A DNA stretch of 13,525 nucleotides from contig NYVM01000022.1 of assembly GCA_002684605.1 (NCBI GenBank), positions 2,166 to 15,690 of the forward strand. Direction: 5' to 3'. Below are positions 1 to 6,789 of this stretch, piece by piece. The notes below the pieces were generated by a model, which was not told where the DNA came from, did not search any database, and was given only the letters and a program-made list of their open reading frames with translations. Positions within the stretch are counted from its first letter, which is position 1. Every line of letters starts with the position of its first letter. The DNA comes from Candidatus Pelagibacterales bacterium. GTDB lineage: Bacteria; Pseudomonadota; Alphaproteobacteria; TMED109. The translations under genes were made by a program, and so were the position numbers.

Positions 1-794
1 TTCTCGGTTGGAAATGTTTTATTTTTAACTTCATTTGAATATTTTTTTATAGCAGTTGTTATGTTATCATTAATATTTCCATATTTCTTTACAAATTTAG
101 GAGTAAAATCTCCATATAAATTAAGTATATCATGAGATACTAAAATTTGTCCGTCACAATTTCTGCCTCCTCCAATGCCTATAGTAGGAACTTCAATAAT
201 ATTAGTTATTTCAGTAGCTACTTCTTCTGGTATGGCTTCAACAACCATTGAGAAAGCTCCAGCTTCAGATATTGCTTTAGCATCATTTATAAGCTTTTTT
301 GATTCTTTATCTGTTTTGCCTTGGGTAAAAAACCCACCTAAGGTCTGAATTCTTTGCGGCATTAGTCCTATGTGTCCCATTACAGGAATGCCTCTCTGAT
401 TAAGAAACTGAATAGTATCTGCAAATTCTTCTCCGCCCTCTAATTTGACAGATTGTGCTCCAGTTTCTCGCATTATCTTACTGGCAGATCTAAAAGCCAG
501 TTCTGGCGATTCTTCATAACTACCAAAAGGCATATCTACTACTATATGCGGCTTAGTTGTAGATCTAACTACTGCTGCTCCATGGTTTATCATCATATCT
601 AATGTAACGGATAAAGTATTTTTAAATCCATATATAGTCATACCTAAACTATCTCCGACAAGAATAATATCAACATCATCATTAACTAATCTAGACATTT
701 GTGAGGTGTAACAAACTAGAGACACCAAAGGTTGTTGTTCTTTATCAGTTAATTTTCTTTTACGTATATCTCGAACAGTTAATCTTTTATTCAT
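1..794 (-). CDS. panB: 3-methyl-2-oxobutanoate hydroxymethyltransferase (ketopantoate hydroxymethyltransferase), C-terminus cut by window edge
   Basis: This cytosolic enzyme transfers a hydroxymethyl group from 5,10-methylenetetrahydrofolate to 3-methyl-2-oxobutanoate, giving ketopantoate, the first committed step of pantothenate and coenzyme A synthesis. I translated the minus strand by hand from the ATG at 792-794; it stays open to position 1, giving 264 codons. E. coli PanB has 264 residues, so probably only a few C-terminal residues are missing. The family motifs are present: VGDSLG (Asp48, metal ligand by homology), VDMPFG (Asp87), VKLEGGE (Glu119, metal ligand), GHIGLMPQ, and VVEAIP (Glu186, the catalytic acid by homology), then GIGGG..CDGQILV. 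The text is closest to alphaproteobacterial PanB as I remember it. The gene is divergent from bfd. A TATAAT-like word lies on the minus strand at 845-840, but I see no good -35 partner. No panC or panD is visible; they could lie beyond the left edge. Confidence 0.95.
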   Translation of the reverse strand, partial: MNKRLTVRDIRKRKLTDKEQQPLVSLVCYTSQMSRLVNDDVDIILVGDSLGMTIYGFKNTLSVTLDMMINHGAAVVRSTTKPHIVVDMPFGSYEESPELAFRSASKIMRETGAQSVKLEGGEEFADTIQFLNQRGIPVMGHIGLMPQRIQTLGGFFTQGKTDKESKKLINDAKAISEAGAFSMVVEAIPEEVATEITNIIEVPTIGIGGGRNCDGQILVSHDILNLYGDFTPKFVKKYGNINDNITTAIKKYSNEVKNKTFPTE

Positions 795-890
795 TTTTAT
801 TTTCACTTGTATAAATTATTAATTAAATTTCTATAAAATATTATAACAAATATAATATTTTTTTAATATATTTTTTTAAAATATAAAATT

Positions 891-910
891 GAGATTGACT
901 TTCATTATCA
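891..910 (+). promoter_or_regulatory. Iron-regulator-like operator (Fur box or TGA-N9-TCA IRO-type box) upstream of bfd
   Basis: Bases 891-909 match the 19-bp E. coli Fur consensus (GATAATGATAATCATTATC) at 14 of 19 positions. The 3' half CATTATC is perfect. The site also contains TTGA-N9-TCAA (895-911), which fits the TGA-N9-TCA iron-responsive (IRO) box described for RirA in alphaproteobacteria. It overlaps the -35 element of the best bfd promoter, so a bound repressor would block RNA polymerase. Iron repression of bfd is established in enterobacteria. Which regulator acts here cannot be read from the sequence. Confidence 0.5.
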
Positions 911-923
911 ACTGTAATTTAAT
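895..923 (+). promoter_or_regulatory. Sigma70-type promoter of bfd
   Basis: A -35 element TTGACT (895-900, 5 of 6 to consensus) and a -10 element TTTAAT (918-923, 5 of 6) are separated by exactly 17 bases. Transcription would start near 930, leaving a short untranslated leader before the ATG at 947. The -35 hexamer lies inside the iron-box-like palindrome. Confidence 0.55.
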
Positions 924-946
924 ACTAACATTAATGGAGAATAAAA

Positions 947-1168
947 ATGTACGTTTGTATATGCAACGCATTCACATGCAGAGATGTTAGAAGAGTTAAA
1001 TCTCAAGGAGTATCAAAATCTGGGCAGGTATATAAGAAACTTGGCTGTAGGATGCAATGTGGCAAATGTTTAGAAACTATCGATAATGTATTAAAAGAAG
1101 ATCAACCTAAAGATACCTTGGCAAATAGATCGCTAGATTTTAATATTTCTTCATCAGTTACTGTTTAG
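947..1168 (+). CDS. bfd: Bacterioferritin-associated ferredoxin, [2Fe-2S] BFD-like
   Basis: Bfd is a small [2Fe-2S] protein that docks on bacterioferritin and passes electrons through its heme to reduce and release stored iron. The four cluster ligands of the family are at Cys4, Cys6, Cys38 and Cys41 (CxC near the N-terminus, QCGKC in the middle), the same positions as in E. coli Bfd. At 73 residues it is slightly longer than the roughly 64-residue E. coli protein; the extra is a hydrophilic C-terminal tail. Two further cysteines, Cys11 and Cys34, are not usual ligands. The ATG at 947 has a GGAG ribosome binding site at 936-939. Its partner bacterioferritin follows 164 bases downstream on the same strand, supporting the assignment. 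The promoter carries an iron-box-like palindrome, so induction under iron starvation is likely. Confidence 0.93.
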   Translation: MYVCICNAFTCRDVRRVKSQGVSKSGQVYKKLGCRMQCGKCLETIDNVLKEDQPKDTLANRSLDFNISSSVTV

Positions 1169-1224
1169 TAATAATTTTAATTTTATTATTCTTTAATCTT
1201 TTTTATAAAAAATACTTCTTTTTT

Positions 1225-1245
1225 TTGAGAATGAGAATGCATCGC
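1225..1245 (+). promoter_or_regulatory. Possible degenerate iron-box upstream of bacterioferritin
   Basis: The intergenic region between bfd and bfr contains TTGAGAATGAGAATG, a tandem pair of GAGAAT hexamers at 1227-1238, each one base from the GATAAT hexamer of the Fur consensus. The opposite half-site (1239-1245) is poor. Its place about 90 bases before an iron-storage gene makes regulation plausible, but the match alone is weak. Confidence 0.25.
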
Positions 1246-1320
1246 AACCTCTTGTTTTTAAACAATTTTTCTTGATTTTCATATATTTTTACTCCATATA
1301 AAACGTATCAAACATCTTTA

Positions 1321-1328
1321 AAGGAGGT
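1321..1328 (+). promoter_or_regulatory. Very strong Shine-Dalgarno site of bfr
   Basis: AAGGAGGT at 1321-1328 is a full match to the anti-SD complement and lies four bases before the ATG at 1333. It is the best ribosome binding site in the window, suggests high translation of bacterioferritin, and fixes the start codon. Confidence 0.8.
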
Positions 1329-1332
1329 ATTT

Positions 1333-1797
1333 ATGAAAGGCGATAAAGAAGTTATAAGACATTTAAATGTGGTTTTAACAAATGAGTTAACTGCCATAAA
1401 CCAGTATTTTCTTCATTCTAAAATGTTTAAGCATTGGGGATATGAAAAACTAGGGGCAAAAGAATATGAAGAGTCTATAGATGAAATGAAGCATGCCGAC
1501 ATGATTATTGAAAGAATACTATTTTTAGACGGCATGCCTAATGTACAAGAGATGCACAAAATTATGATCGGTGAAGAACCAATAGAATCGTTAAAATGTG
1601 ATTTCGAAATAGAAGTTAAGGCTATTCCAGATTTAAAGGCAGCAATACAGCATTGTGAAAAAGTTGCTGATTTTGTAAGTAGAGATATATTCAGACAAAT
1701 ATTAGCTTCTGAAGAAGAGCATTATGATTGGTTGGATACTCAATTAGGCCTTGTAGAACAAATAGGAAGAGAAAATTGGTTACAATCTCAGGTGTAA
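1333..1797 (+). CDS. bfr: Bacterioferritin, heme-containing iron-storage protein
   Basis: Bacterioferritin assembles into a 24-subunit shell that oxidises ferrous iron and stores it as a mineral core. All ferroxidase ligands of the family are present at their E. coli positions: Glu18, Glu51, His54, Glu94, Glu127 and His130 (motifs EESIDEMKHAD and SEEEHYDWL). Tyr25 near the centre is kept. Met52, the axial heme ligand between subunits, is also present, so this is the heme-binding type rather than a ferritin or Dps. At 154 residues it has typical family length (E. coli 158). The start is fixed by a strong ribosome binding site. It follows bfd, with its own 164-base upstream region that holds only an uncertain iron-box and no clear promoter, so it could be co-transcribed with bfd or driven separately. 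Confidence 0.95.
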   Translation: MKGDKEVIRHLNVVLTNELTAINQYFLHSKMFKHWGYEKLGAKEYEESIDEMKHADMIIERILFLDGMPNVQEMHKIMIGEEPIESLKCDFEIEVKAIPDLKAAIQHCEKVADFVSRDIFRQILASEEEHYDWLDTQLGLVEQIGRENWLQSQV

Positions 1798-1823
1798 TTA
1801 ATTAAAACTAATTCTTATCTAAT

Positions 1824-1869
1824 TTACTATATTATTTAATATACTATATATATAATTATAATATAGTAA
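1824..1869. repeat. 12-bp perfect inverted repeat between bfr and the MoxR gene
   Basis: TTACTATATTAT (1824-1835) and its exact complement ATAATATAGTAA (1858-1869) flank 22 bases of alternating A/T sequence. The transcript could fold into an A-U hairpin just after bfr and before the SD (GAGGAG, 1876-1881) of the MoxR gene. No U-run follows, so a classical intrinsic terminator is unlikely. A TATAAT word at 1857-1862 falls at the 3' arm, so the dyad may overlap a MoxR promoter. AT-rich DNA produces such dyads easily. Confidence 0.45.
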
Positions 1870-1887
1870 GTAGATGAGGAGAAGTTT

Positions 1888-2745
1888 TTGAAGGATTATT
1901 TTACAGGATCAGATAAGTACGTAGCTACTGATGAATTAGCTTTAGCGGTTAACGCTTCTATTACTCTAGAAAGACCTTTGCTTATAAAAGGTGAGCCAGG
2001 AACAGGGAAGACTATGTTAGCCGAAGAGGTTGCAAAGTCACTAGGTAAGTCTTTAATAAAATGGCATGTTAAGTCCACTACCAAGGCTCAACAGGGACTT
2101 TATGAGTATGATGCTGTTTCAAGACTAAGAGATTCGCAATTAGGTGATGCAAGAGTTGAAGATATAAATAATTATATCAGGCGGGGTGTCTTATGGGATG
2201 CATTTGTTGCTGATAAAAAACCAGTATTATTAATTGATGAGGTCGATAAAGCCGATATAGAATTTCCGAACGATTTGCTATTAGAATTAGATAAAATGGA
2301 GTTTTATGTTTACGAAACAAAAAAAAATATAATAGCAAAAGAAAGGCCTATAGTTATCATTACGTCTAATAATGAAAAAGATTTACCTGATGCCTTTTTA
2401 AGAAGATGTTTCTTCCATTATATAAGGTTTCCAGATGAAGAAACTATGAAATCTATTATAGAAGTGCATTTTCCAAAGATAAAGCAGAAACTCGTAGATG
2501 CAGCTCTCAAATCTTTTTTTGAAGTTAGAGATGTGGCTGGTATTAAAAAGAAACCTTCTACATCTGAATTATTAGATTGGATAAAACTTCTTTTAGCTGA
2601 AGATATTTCTCCTGAAGTTTTAAGGCAAAAAGATACTAATAATGCTCTTCCTCCTCTTTATGGAGCTCTTTTAAAGAATGAGGCAGATGTTCACATGTTC
2701 GAACGTTTAGCTTTTATAGCAAGACGTGATAATAATTCAATATAA
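1888..2745 (+). CDS. MoxR-family AAA+ ATPase
   Basis: MoxR ATPases are chaperone-like AAA+ proteins that work with VWA-domain partners to mature or activate protein complexes, often metalloenzymes. The protein has a Walker A motif GEPGTGKT at residues 35-42, a Walker B motif VLLIDE at 113-118 followed by VDKAD, a sensor-1 region IITSNNE near 151-157, and an arginine-rich LRRCFF segment after it. At 285 residues it is a single-domain MoxR of normal size. The start is a TTG at 1888 with SD GAGGAG (1876-1881); the ATG at 1874 is out of frame. It is followed by a secreted protein gene and a CoxE-like VWA gene on the same strand with very short gaps, the standard MoxR/VWA pairing. The client is not known. 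CoxD of carbon monoxide dehydrogenase maturation is a characterised relative of this general arrangement. Confidence 0.9.
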   Translation: MKDYFTGSDKYVATDELALAVNASITLERPLLIKGEPGTGKTMLAEEVAKSLGKSLIKWHVKSTTKAQQGLYEYDAVSRLRDSQLGDARVEDINNYIRRGVLWDAFVADKKPVLLIDEVDKADIEFPNDLLLELDKMEFYVYETKKNIIAKERPIVIITSNNEKDLPDAFLRRCFFHYIRFPDEETMKSIIEVHFPKIKQKLVDAALKSFFEVRDVAGIKKKPSTSELLDWIKLLLAEDISPEVLRQKDTNNALPPLYGALLKNEADVHMFERLAFIARRDNNSI

Positions 2746-2755
2746 GGAGTACATC

Positions 2756-3151
2756 ATGATGTTTATGAAAAATAAAATTAATTACTTTCTAAAGCCTATG
2801 TTTATTATAATATCTTTTTTTACTATTATTCTTTGCTCTACCTCATCTTCTTTTTCAAAAGAAATTTGTCTAACAAATTTTGGTAAAGATCCAGTTGCGA
2901 TGGTTATTGGCCACTCTATGCATTGGCTTGATGCACGTAGAGGCAGATGTATTATAACAAATGAAGTAGAAGCACTGATTCAAAATGTAGACGTTAAAGA
3001 TGTTTGCTCATTTGATGAAAAAACTACATCAGTTGATTTAGTTACGTATGCTTGTTTTAGAGTAAAAGGTGAGGCAGGAAAATGCACCCCAGAAATAGAA
3101 AATTGGGAATTTGCAGAAGATTGCGAAAAAAGAGTAAAAAGGCCTCAATAA
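2756..3151 (+). CDS. Small secreted six-cysteine protein of unknown function
   Basis: I do not recognise this family. The product of 131 residues has a positively charged N-terminus (residues 1-13), a hydrophobic stretch (14-27) and a polar serine-rich region, which together look like a Sec signal peptide cut near residue 34. The mature part of about 97 residues holds six cysteines, an even number suited to three disulfides in the periplasm. The cysteine at the end of the hydrophobic stretch is preceded by Ile-Ile-Leu, not a lipobox, so a lipoprotein is unlikely. I chose ATG 2756 because AAGGAG (2744-2749) lies six bases upstream; an in-frame GTG at 2726 would lie inside the MoxR gene and lacks such a site. 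ATG 2759 is also possible. The gene lies 10 bases after the MoxR gene and 15 bases before the VWA gene, so it is probably co-transcribed with them. Confidence 0.75.
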   Translation: MMFMKNKINYFLKPMFIIISFFTIILCSTSSSFSKEICLTNFGKDPVAMVIGHSMHWLDARRGRCIITNEVEALIQNVDVKDVCSFDEKTTSVDLVTYACFRVKGEAGKCTPEIENWEFAEDCEKRVKRPQ

Positions 3152-3166
3152 AAATTAAGGTGCAAA

Positions 3167-4345
3167 TTGTTTATAGGTTTTTTACATCAACTTAAGGGTG
3201 CAGGTGTTCCTGTATCTATTAGAGAATATTTAGATTTTATTTCTGGTTTAGATTCAGGAATAGTAAATTTAGATACTAATTCTTTCTATAATTTTGCTAG
3301 AGTTTCCTTGGTCAAAGATGAAAGATACTTTGATAGGTTTGATAGAATATTTTCGGAATTCTTTGAAGGTGCCATAAAAAAAGGTGAAGAGATGCTGGGC
3401 AATATTCCAGAAGATTGGATTAAAGATGCTTTGCAAAAAAATCTTTCGAATGAAGATAAAGAAAAAATTAAATCTTTAGGAGGATGGGATAAGTTACTTG
3501 AAACCTTAAAAGAGCGTCTAGAGGAGCAAAAAAAAAGACATCAAGGTGGAAATAAATGGATAGGTACAGGCGGAACTTCTCCTTTTGGTTCCGGAGGATA
3601 CAACCCTGAAGGAGTTAGAATAGGAAATGAAGGGAAAAGGCAGGGGAGAGCTGTAAAAGTATGGGAAAAAAGGCTATGGACAAATTTTGATGATAAAAAA
3701 ACTTTAGGAATTAGAGATATTAGAGTTGCTGTCAGGAGGCTACGACATTTTGCGAGAACAGGAACCCCAGATGAGTTTGATTTGAAAGAAACTATTAATG
3801 CAACTGCTAATAATGGTGGGTATTTAGATGTCAAAATGATGCCAGAAAGAAAAAATAGAATAAAATTATTATTATTTTTAGATGTTGGAGGTTCAATGGA
3901 TCCATATATTTCAGCATGTGAAGAACTTTTTTCTGCATCTAAAAGTGAATTTAAAGATTTAGAGCATTTCTATTTTCATAATTGCCCATATGAAGTTTTA
4001 TGGAAAAATAATCCTCGTTCAGCTGAAGACATTATATCTACTTGGGATGTGATTAGAAAGTATGGCAGTGATTATAGAGTTTTATTTGTCGGAGATGCTT
4101 CTATGAGCCCATATGAAATAGCCTATGCTGGTGGCTCCATAGAACATTGGAATGAAGAAGCTGGAGCCTTATGGCTAGATAGAATTACTTCTCATTTTGA
4201 TTCTGTTGCTTGGCTAAACCCAGAAAACAAAAAGATTTGGAATTCTTCTGCTTCTAATAAGATGATACGAGAAATATTTGAAGAAAAAATGTATGAATTA
4301 AATTTGTCTGGTATTGAAGAGGCTATGAAAACTTTATCTCGTTAA
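3167..4345 (+). CDS. CoxE-like VWA domain protein, partner of the MoxR ATPase
   Basis: The 392-residue protein fits the CoxE-like VWA family (long N-terminal helical part, C-terminal VWA domain). These cytosolic proteins pair with MoxR ATPases. The metal-site (MIDAS) loop is DVGGSM at residues 239-244: the aspartate and second serine are kept, but the first serine of DxSxS is glycine, a form I recall as common in this subfamily. Later family segments include FYFHNC and FVGDASMSPYE. A Gly-rich, charged linker of about residues 120-160 separates the halves. The start is TTG at 3167, preceded by an AAGG site; an in-frame stop at 3149-3151 (the stop of the previous gene) prevents any extension upstream. 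It closes a three-gene operon and ends only 8 bases from the convergent livF stop, with no visible terminator hairpin. Confidence 0.85.
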   Translation: MFIGFLHQLKGAGVPVSIREYLDFISGLDSGIVNLDTNSFYNFARVSLVKDERYFDRFDRIFSEFFEGAIKKGEEMLGNIPEDWIKDALQKNLSNEDKEKIKSLGGWDKLLETLKERLEEQKKRHQGGNKWIGTGGTSPFGSGGYNPEGVRIGNEGKRQGRAVKVWEKRLWTNFDDKKTLGIRDIRVAVRRLRHFARTGTPDEFDLKETINATANNGGYLDVKMMPERKNRIKLLLFLDVGGSMDPYISACEELFSASKSEFKDLEHFYFHNCPYEVLWKNNPRSAEDIISTWDVIRKYGSDYRVLFVGDASMSPYEIAYAGGSIEHWNEEAGALWLDRITSHFDSVAWLNPENKKIWNSSASNKMIREIFEEKMYELNLSGIEEAMKTLSR

Positions 4346-4353
4346 TTTATATA

Positions 4354-5061
4354 TTAAATTGCTAGATATTTATCTCTTGTTTTTGTATCCTTTTGTAATT
4401 CTTTTAAAGAGCCATTCCAAACTGCTTCTCCTCTGTCAATAATAATTGCTTTTTCTGCAACTTCCATACAAAAATGCATATTCTGTTCAGCAAGTAGAAT
4501 TGTAACACCTAGATTTTTTAAGTTTTTTAAAATTAAAGCAATATCTTCTACAATTATTGGAGCTAAACCCTCAGAAGGTTCATCAAGTAATAGGATTTCT
4601 GGGTTACCTACTAAGGTTCGAGCAATAGAAAGCATTTGTTGTTCTCCTCCCGATAGTTGGCCAGCTTGTCTATTTTTTAATTTTACTAACATAGGAAATG
4701 TTTCCCATACTTTATCAATTGGCCAGTCATTTTTTCCTTCTAAATTATTTTTTTTTCCTAAATCAATATTTTCTTCTACCGTATGTTCTGGAAATACTTG
4801 TCTATCTTCTGGTACATAACCTATTCCTGCTAGTGCTCTTTTACTTGTTGCTTGTTTTATTAATTCTTTGCCTTTTAGTAATATAGAGCCAGAATTAACA
4901 TTTATTATGCCCGTTATAGCTTTAAAGGTGGAGCTTTTGCCTGCACCATTTCTACCGAGTAAAGCTATAATATTATTTTTGGTAATATCTAAATTCATAT
5001 TAAAGAGCACTTGGCTGTTACCATAAAAAGCATTGAGGTTCTTAACCTTTAGTAGTGTCAT
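4354..5061 (-). CDS. livF: HAAT-family ABC importer ATPase, LivF type
   Basis: This is the second of two ATPases that power uptake by a hydrophobic/branched-chain amino-acid-type (HAAT) ABC importer at the inner membrane. It has Walker A GRNGAGKS at residues 36-43, the ABC signature LSGGEQ at 136-141, and Walker B ILLLDEP around 156-162, followed by the LivF-like SEGLAP. The 235-residue length is normal for LivF. Its ATG overlaps the livG stop by one base (TAATG), so translation is probably coupled; the ribosome binding site GGAGG (5075-5071) lies inside the last livG codons. It is the last gene of a minus-strand operon running from 9493. The symbol refers to the family; the real substrate may not be leucine, isoleucine or valine. 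Confidence 0.92.
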   Translation of the reverse strand: MTLLKVKNLNAFYGNSQVLFNMNLDITKNNIIALLGRNGAGKSSTFKAITGIINVNSGSILLKGKELIKQATSKRALAGIGYVPEDRQVFPEHTVEENIDLGKKNNLEGKNDWPIDKVWETFPMLVKLKNRQAGQLSGGEQQMLSIARTLVGNPEILLLDEPSEGLAPIIVEDIALILKNLKNLGVTILLAEQNMHFCMEVAEKAIIIDRGEAVWNGSLKELQKDTKTRDKYLAI

Positions 5062-5804
5062 TATTTCTTTCCTCCGCCTAAATATGCTTTAATAACTTTT
5101 TTATTACTTTTTATTTCTTTGGGAGTACCTTGTGCTATTATGCCTCCTTGTTGCAGTACATATATATTTTGGGCAATATCAAATACAATATCCATATCAT
5201 GTTCAATAAACAAAACTGTCATTTTAGTTTTTTTCCAAAGCTCTTGAATTTTTTCGATCATCTTCCATCGTTCTTCAGGACCCATTCCAGCTGTCGGTTC
5301 ATCTAAAAGGAGTACTTTAGGTTTAAGTGCCAATGCTAAAGCTATATCTAATAATTTTTGGTCACCATGACTTAATTCTGAACTTACAATATTGTAAGAA
5401 TTTTTTAATCCAGCTAATTCAGCAATATCTGCAGCTTCATTATTTATAGTGTGGGTTTTAAATCTATTCCACATATTATTCAGCCCATGCTGTTTTGCTA
5501 GTAATGCTACCTTAATAGCTTCTTTTACAGTAAGAGTTGGAAAAATATTTGTAATTTGAAATGCTCGTGCGATACCTAAATGTGTTATTTCAGATTCTTT
5601 TAAATTAGTTATATCTTTATCATCAATAGATATTGAGCCTGCATCAATAGAAATTTTTCCAGTAATTAAATTAAAAAGTGTAGTCTTTCCTGCACCGTTA
5701 GGCCCAATTACAGCATTTATAGAATTAGCCTTTAATTCTAAGGAAACATTATCTGTGGCTAATATGCCTCCAAAACTTTTAGATAGTTTATCTATTTTCA
5801 ACAT
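5061..5804 (-). CDS. livG: HAAT-family ABC importer ATPase, LivG type
   Basis: This is the first ATPase of the importer and acts as a dimer with LivF on the cytosolic side of LivHM. Walker A is GPNGAGKT at residues 34-41, the signature is LSHGDQ at 144-149, and Walker B is VLLLDEP around 164-170, followed by TAGMGPEE. The H-loop is in LFIEHDMD, a LivG-like form. The LSHGDQ signature differs from the LSYGQQ of enteric LivG; such variants are common in HAAT systems for other substrates, so I would not assume leucine transport. The 247-residue length is typical. It starts 10 bases after the livM stop and has no clear SD of its own, which suggests translational coupling to livM. Confidence 0.92.
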   Translation of the reverse strand: MLKIDKLSKSFGGILATDNVSLELKANSINAVIGPNGAGKTTLFNLITGKISIDAGSISIDDKDITNLKESEITHLGIARAFQITNIFPTLTVKEAIKVALLAKQHGLNNMWNRFKTHTINNEAADIAELAGLKNSYNIVSSELSHGDQKLLDIALALALKPKVLLLDEPTAGMGPEERWKMIEKIQELWKKTKMTVLFIEHDMDIVFDIAQNIYVLQQGGIIAQGTPKEIKSNKKVIKAYLGGGKK

Positions 5805-5814
5805 AATTTAGGTA

Positions 5815-6789
5815 TTACTTTCTATTAAATTTAAATAAAATCCAATCTAAAAGACCTTTTTTAAGCCCTAAAACAAAACATAAAATAACTAGTCCGAGAA
5901 CTAACCCATAATATCTTGTATTAGCAGTTACAAAGTCATTTAAAAGTTCAAAGATAAGTGCTCCCATAAGAGGGCCTAAGAAAGACTGCATGCCTCCTAA
6001 TAAAATCATGAACAGGGGTTCTGCAGATTTAGACCAAAAAGCCCATTCAGGATATGCCCCTACATCTAATAAAGCTTGAAGTGATCCTGCTAAGCCAGCA
6101 ATTGAACCAGCAATTATAAATGCAATAAGTTTATGTTTTTGATTGTTAAAACCAAGAGCTGCTGGTCTTTCGGAGTTATCTCTAATCATTCTTAAGCCAT
6201 AGCCAAATGGGGATTCTATTATTTGTCTGAGTAAAACAATAGTTATTACAGATATAAAAATTGTAAAAGCATAAAAATCAAATGGTCTTCCAAGGTCAAT
6301 GCCTAAGAAAGGTGGTTTTGGAAACCCTCCCATTAAGCCTTGATCTCCTCCTGTAATACTCACTAAAGCTAATATTATACTATAAATCAACATTTGAAAT
6401 GCCAAGGTAAGAAAAGAAAAATATATGTCATTAAGCCTAATGCATATCACTCCAATAAGTGCCGCTAAAATACTGGATATTAATACAGCCAAAACCATAG
6501 CTATGGGAATAGAAAGCCCTCCCAAGCTTAATACATAGTCAGATTGCAAGAATAGTCCTAAGGTATATGCGCCTGATGCAAAAAATGCAGCATGACCAAA
6601 AGCTATTAAACCTAAATACCCTATCAATATATTTAAAGACATAGCAAATAAACCTAAGATAAACACTTTTTGAATTATGTCGTGAATACCTGGATCAGGA
6701 AAAATATGGTAAAAAACTATTAGTACAAGCCATACAATGAGACCTAAAAATGCATCTCTATAAAAGTTATCTTTATGCAAAAAACTCAT
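5815..6789 (-). CDS. livM: HAAT-family ABC importer permease, LivM type
   Basis: This inner-membrane permease pairs with LivH to form the transport channel. The 324-residue sequence is very hydrophobic, with about eight or nine likely membrane segments by eye. It carries the family hallmark GYLGLIAFGHAAFFASGAYT around residues 60-80 and, in the cytosolic loop that touches the ATPase, GLRMIRDNSERPAALGFN. The C-terminal half shows the repeat-like segment GSIAGLAGSLQALL and a LLGGMQSFLGPLMGA stretch. The ATG at 6789 overlaps the livH stop by one base (TAATG), and a GGGAAAG ribosome binding site lies inside the end of livH. Order and overlaps place it in one operon with livH, livG and livF. Confidence 0.92.
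   Translation of the reverse strand: MSFLHKDNFYRDAFLGLIVWLVLIVFYHIFPDPGIHDIIQKVFILGLFAMSLNILIGYLGLIAFGHAAFFASGAYTLGLFLQSDYVLSLGGLSIPIAMVLAVLISSILAALIGVICIRLNDIYFSFLTLAFQMLIYSIILALVSITGGDQGLMGGFPKPPFLGIDLGRPFDFYAFTIFISVITIVLLRQIIESPFGYGLRMIRDNSERPAALGFNNQKHKLIAFIIAGSIAGLAGSLQALLDVGAYPEWAFWSKSAEPLFMILLGGMQSFLGPLMGALIFELLNDFVTANTRYYGLVLGLVILCFVLGLKKGLLDWILFKFNRK

Noticed and set aside
1896..2084. Open frame of 62 codons on the minus strand
   Set aside because: It is antisense to the Walker A region of the MoxR gene.
2726..2755. Upstream GTG start for the secreted protein in the MoxR operon
   Set aside because: It lies inside the end of the MoxR gene, has no ribosome binding site, and would add a charged segment before the signal peptide; ATG 2756 has AAGGAG at the right distance.
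2756..2860. Lipoprotein signal (cysteine at the end of the hydrophobic stretch)
   Set aside because: The residues before the cysteine are Ile-Ile-Leu, not a lipobox with Gly/Ala/Ser at -1.
3541..3834. Open frame of 97 codons on the minus strand
   Set aside because: It is antisense to the Gly-rich linker and following part of the VWA gene, with no ribosome binding site or domain.
4698..4886. Open frame of 62 codons on the plus strand, very Leu/Phe rich
   Set aside because: It is antisense to livF. The hydrophobic composition is a by-product of the AT-rich complement of a charged coding strand.
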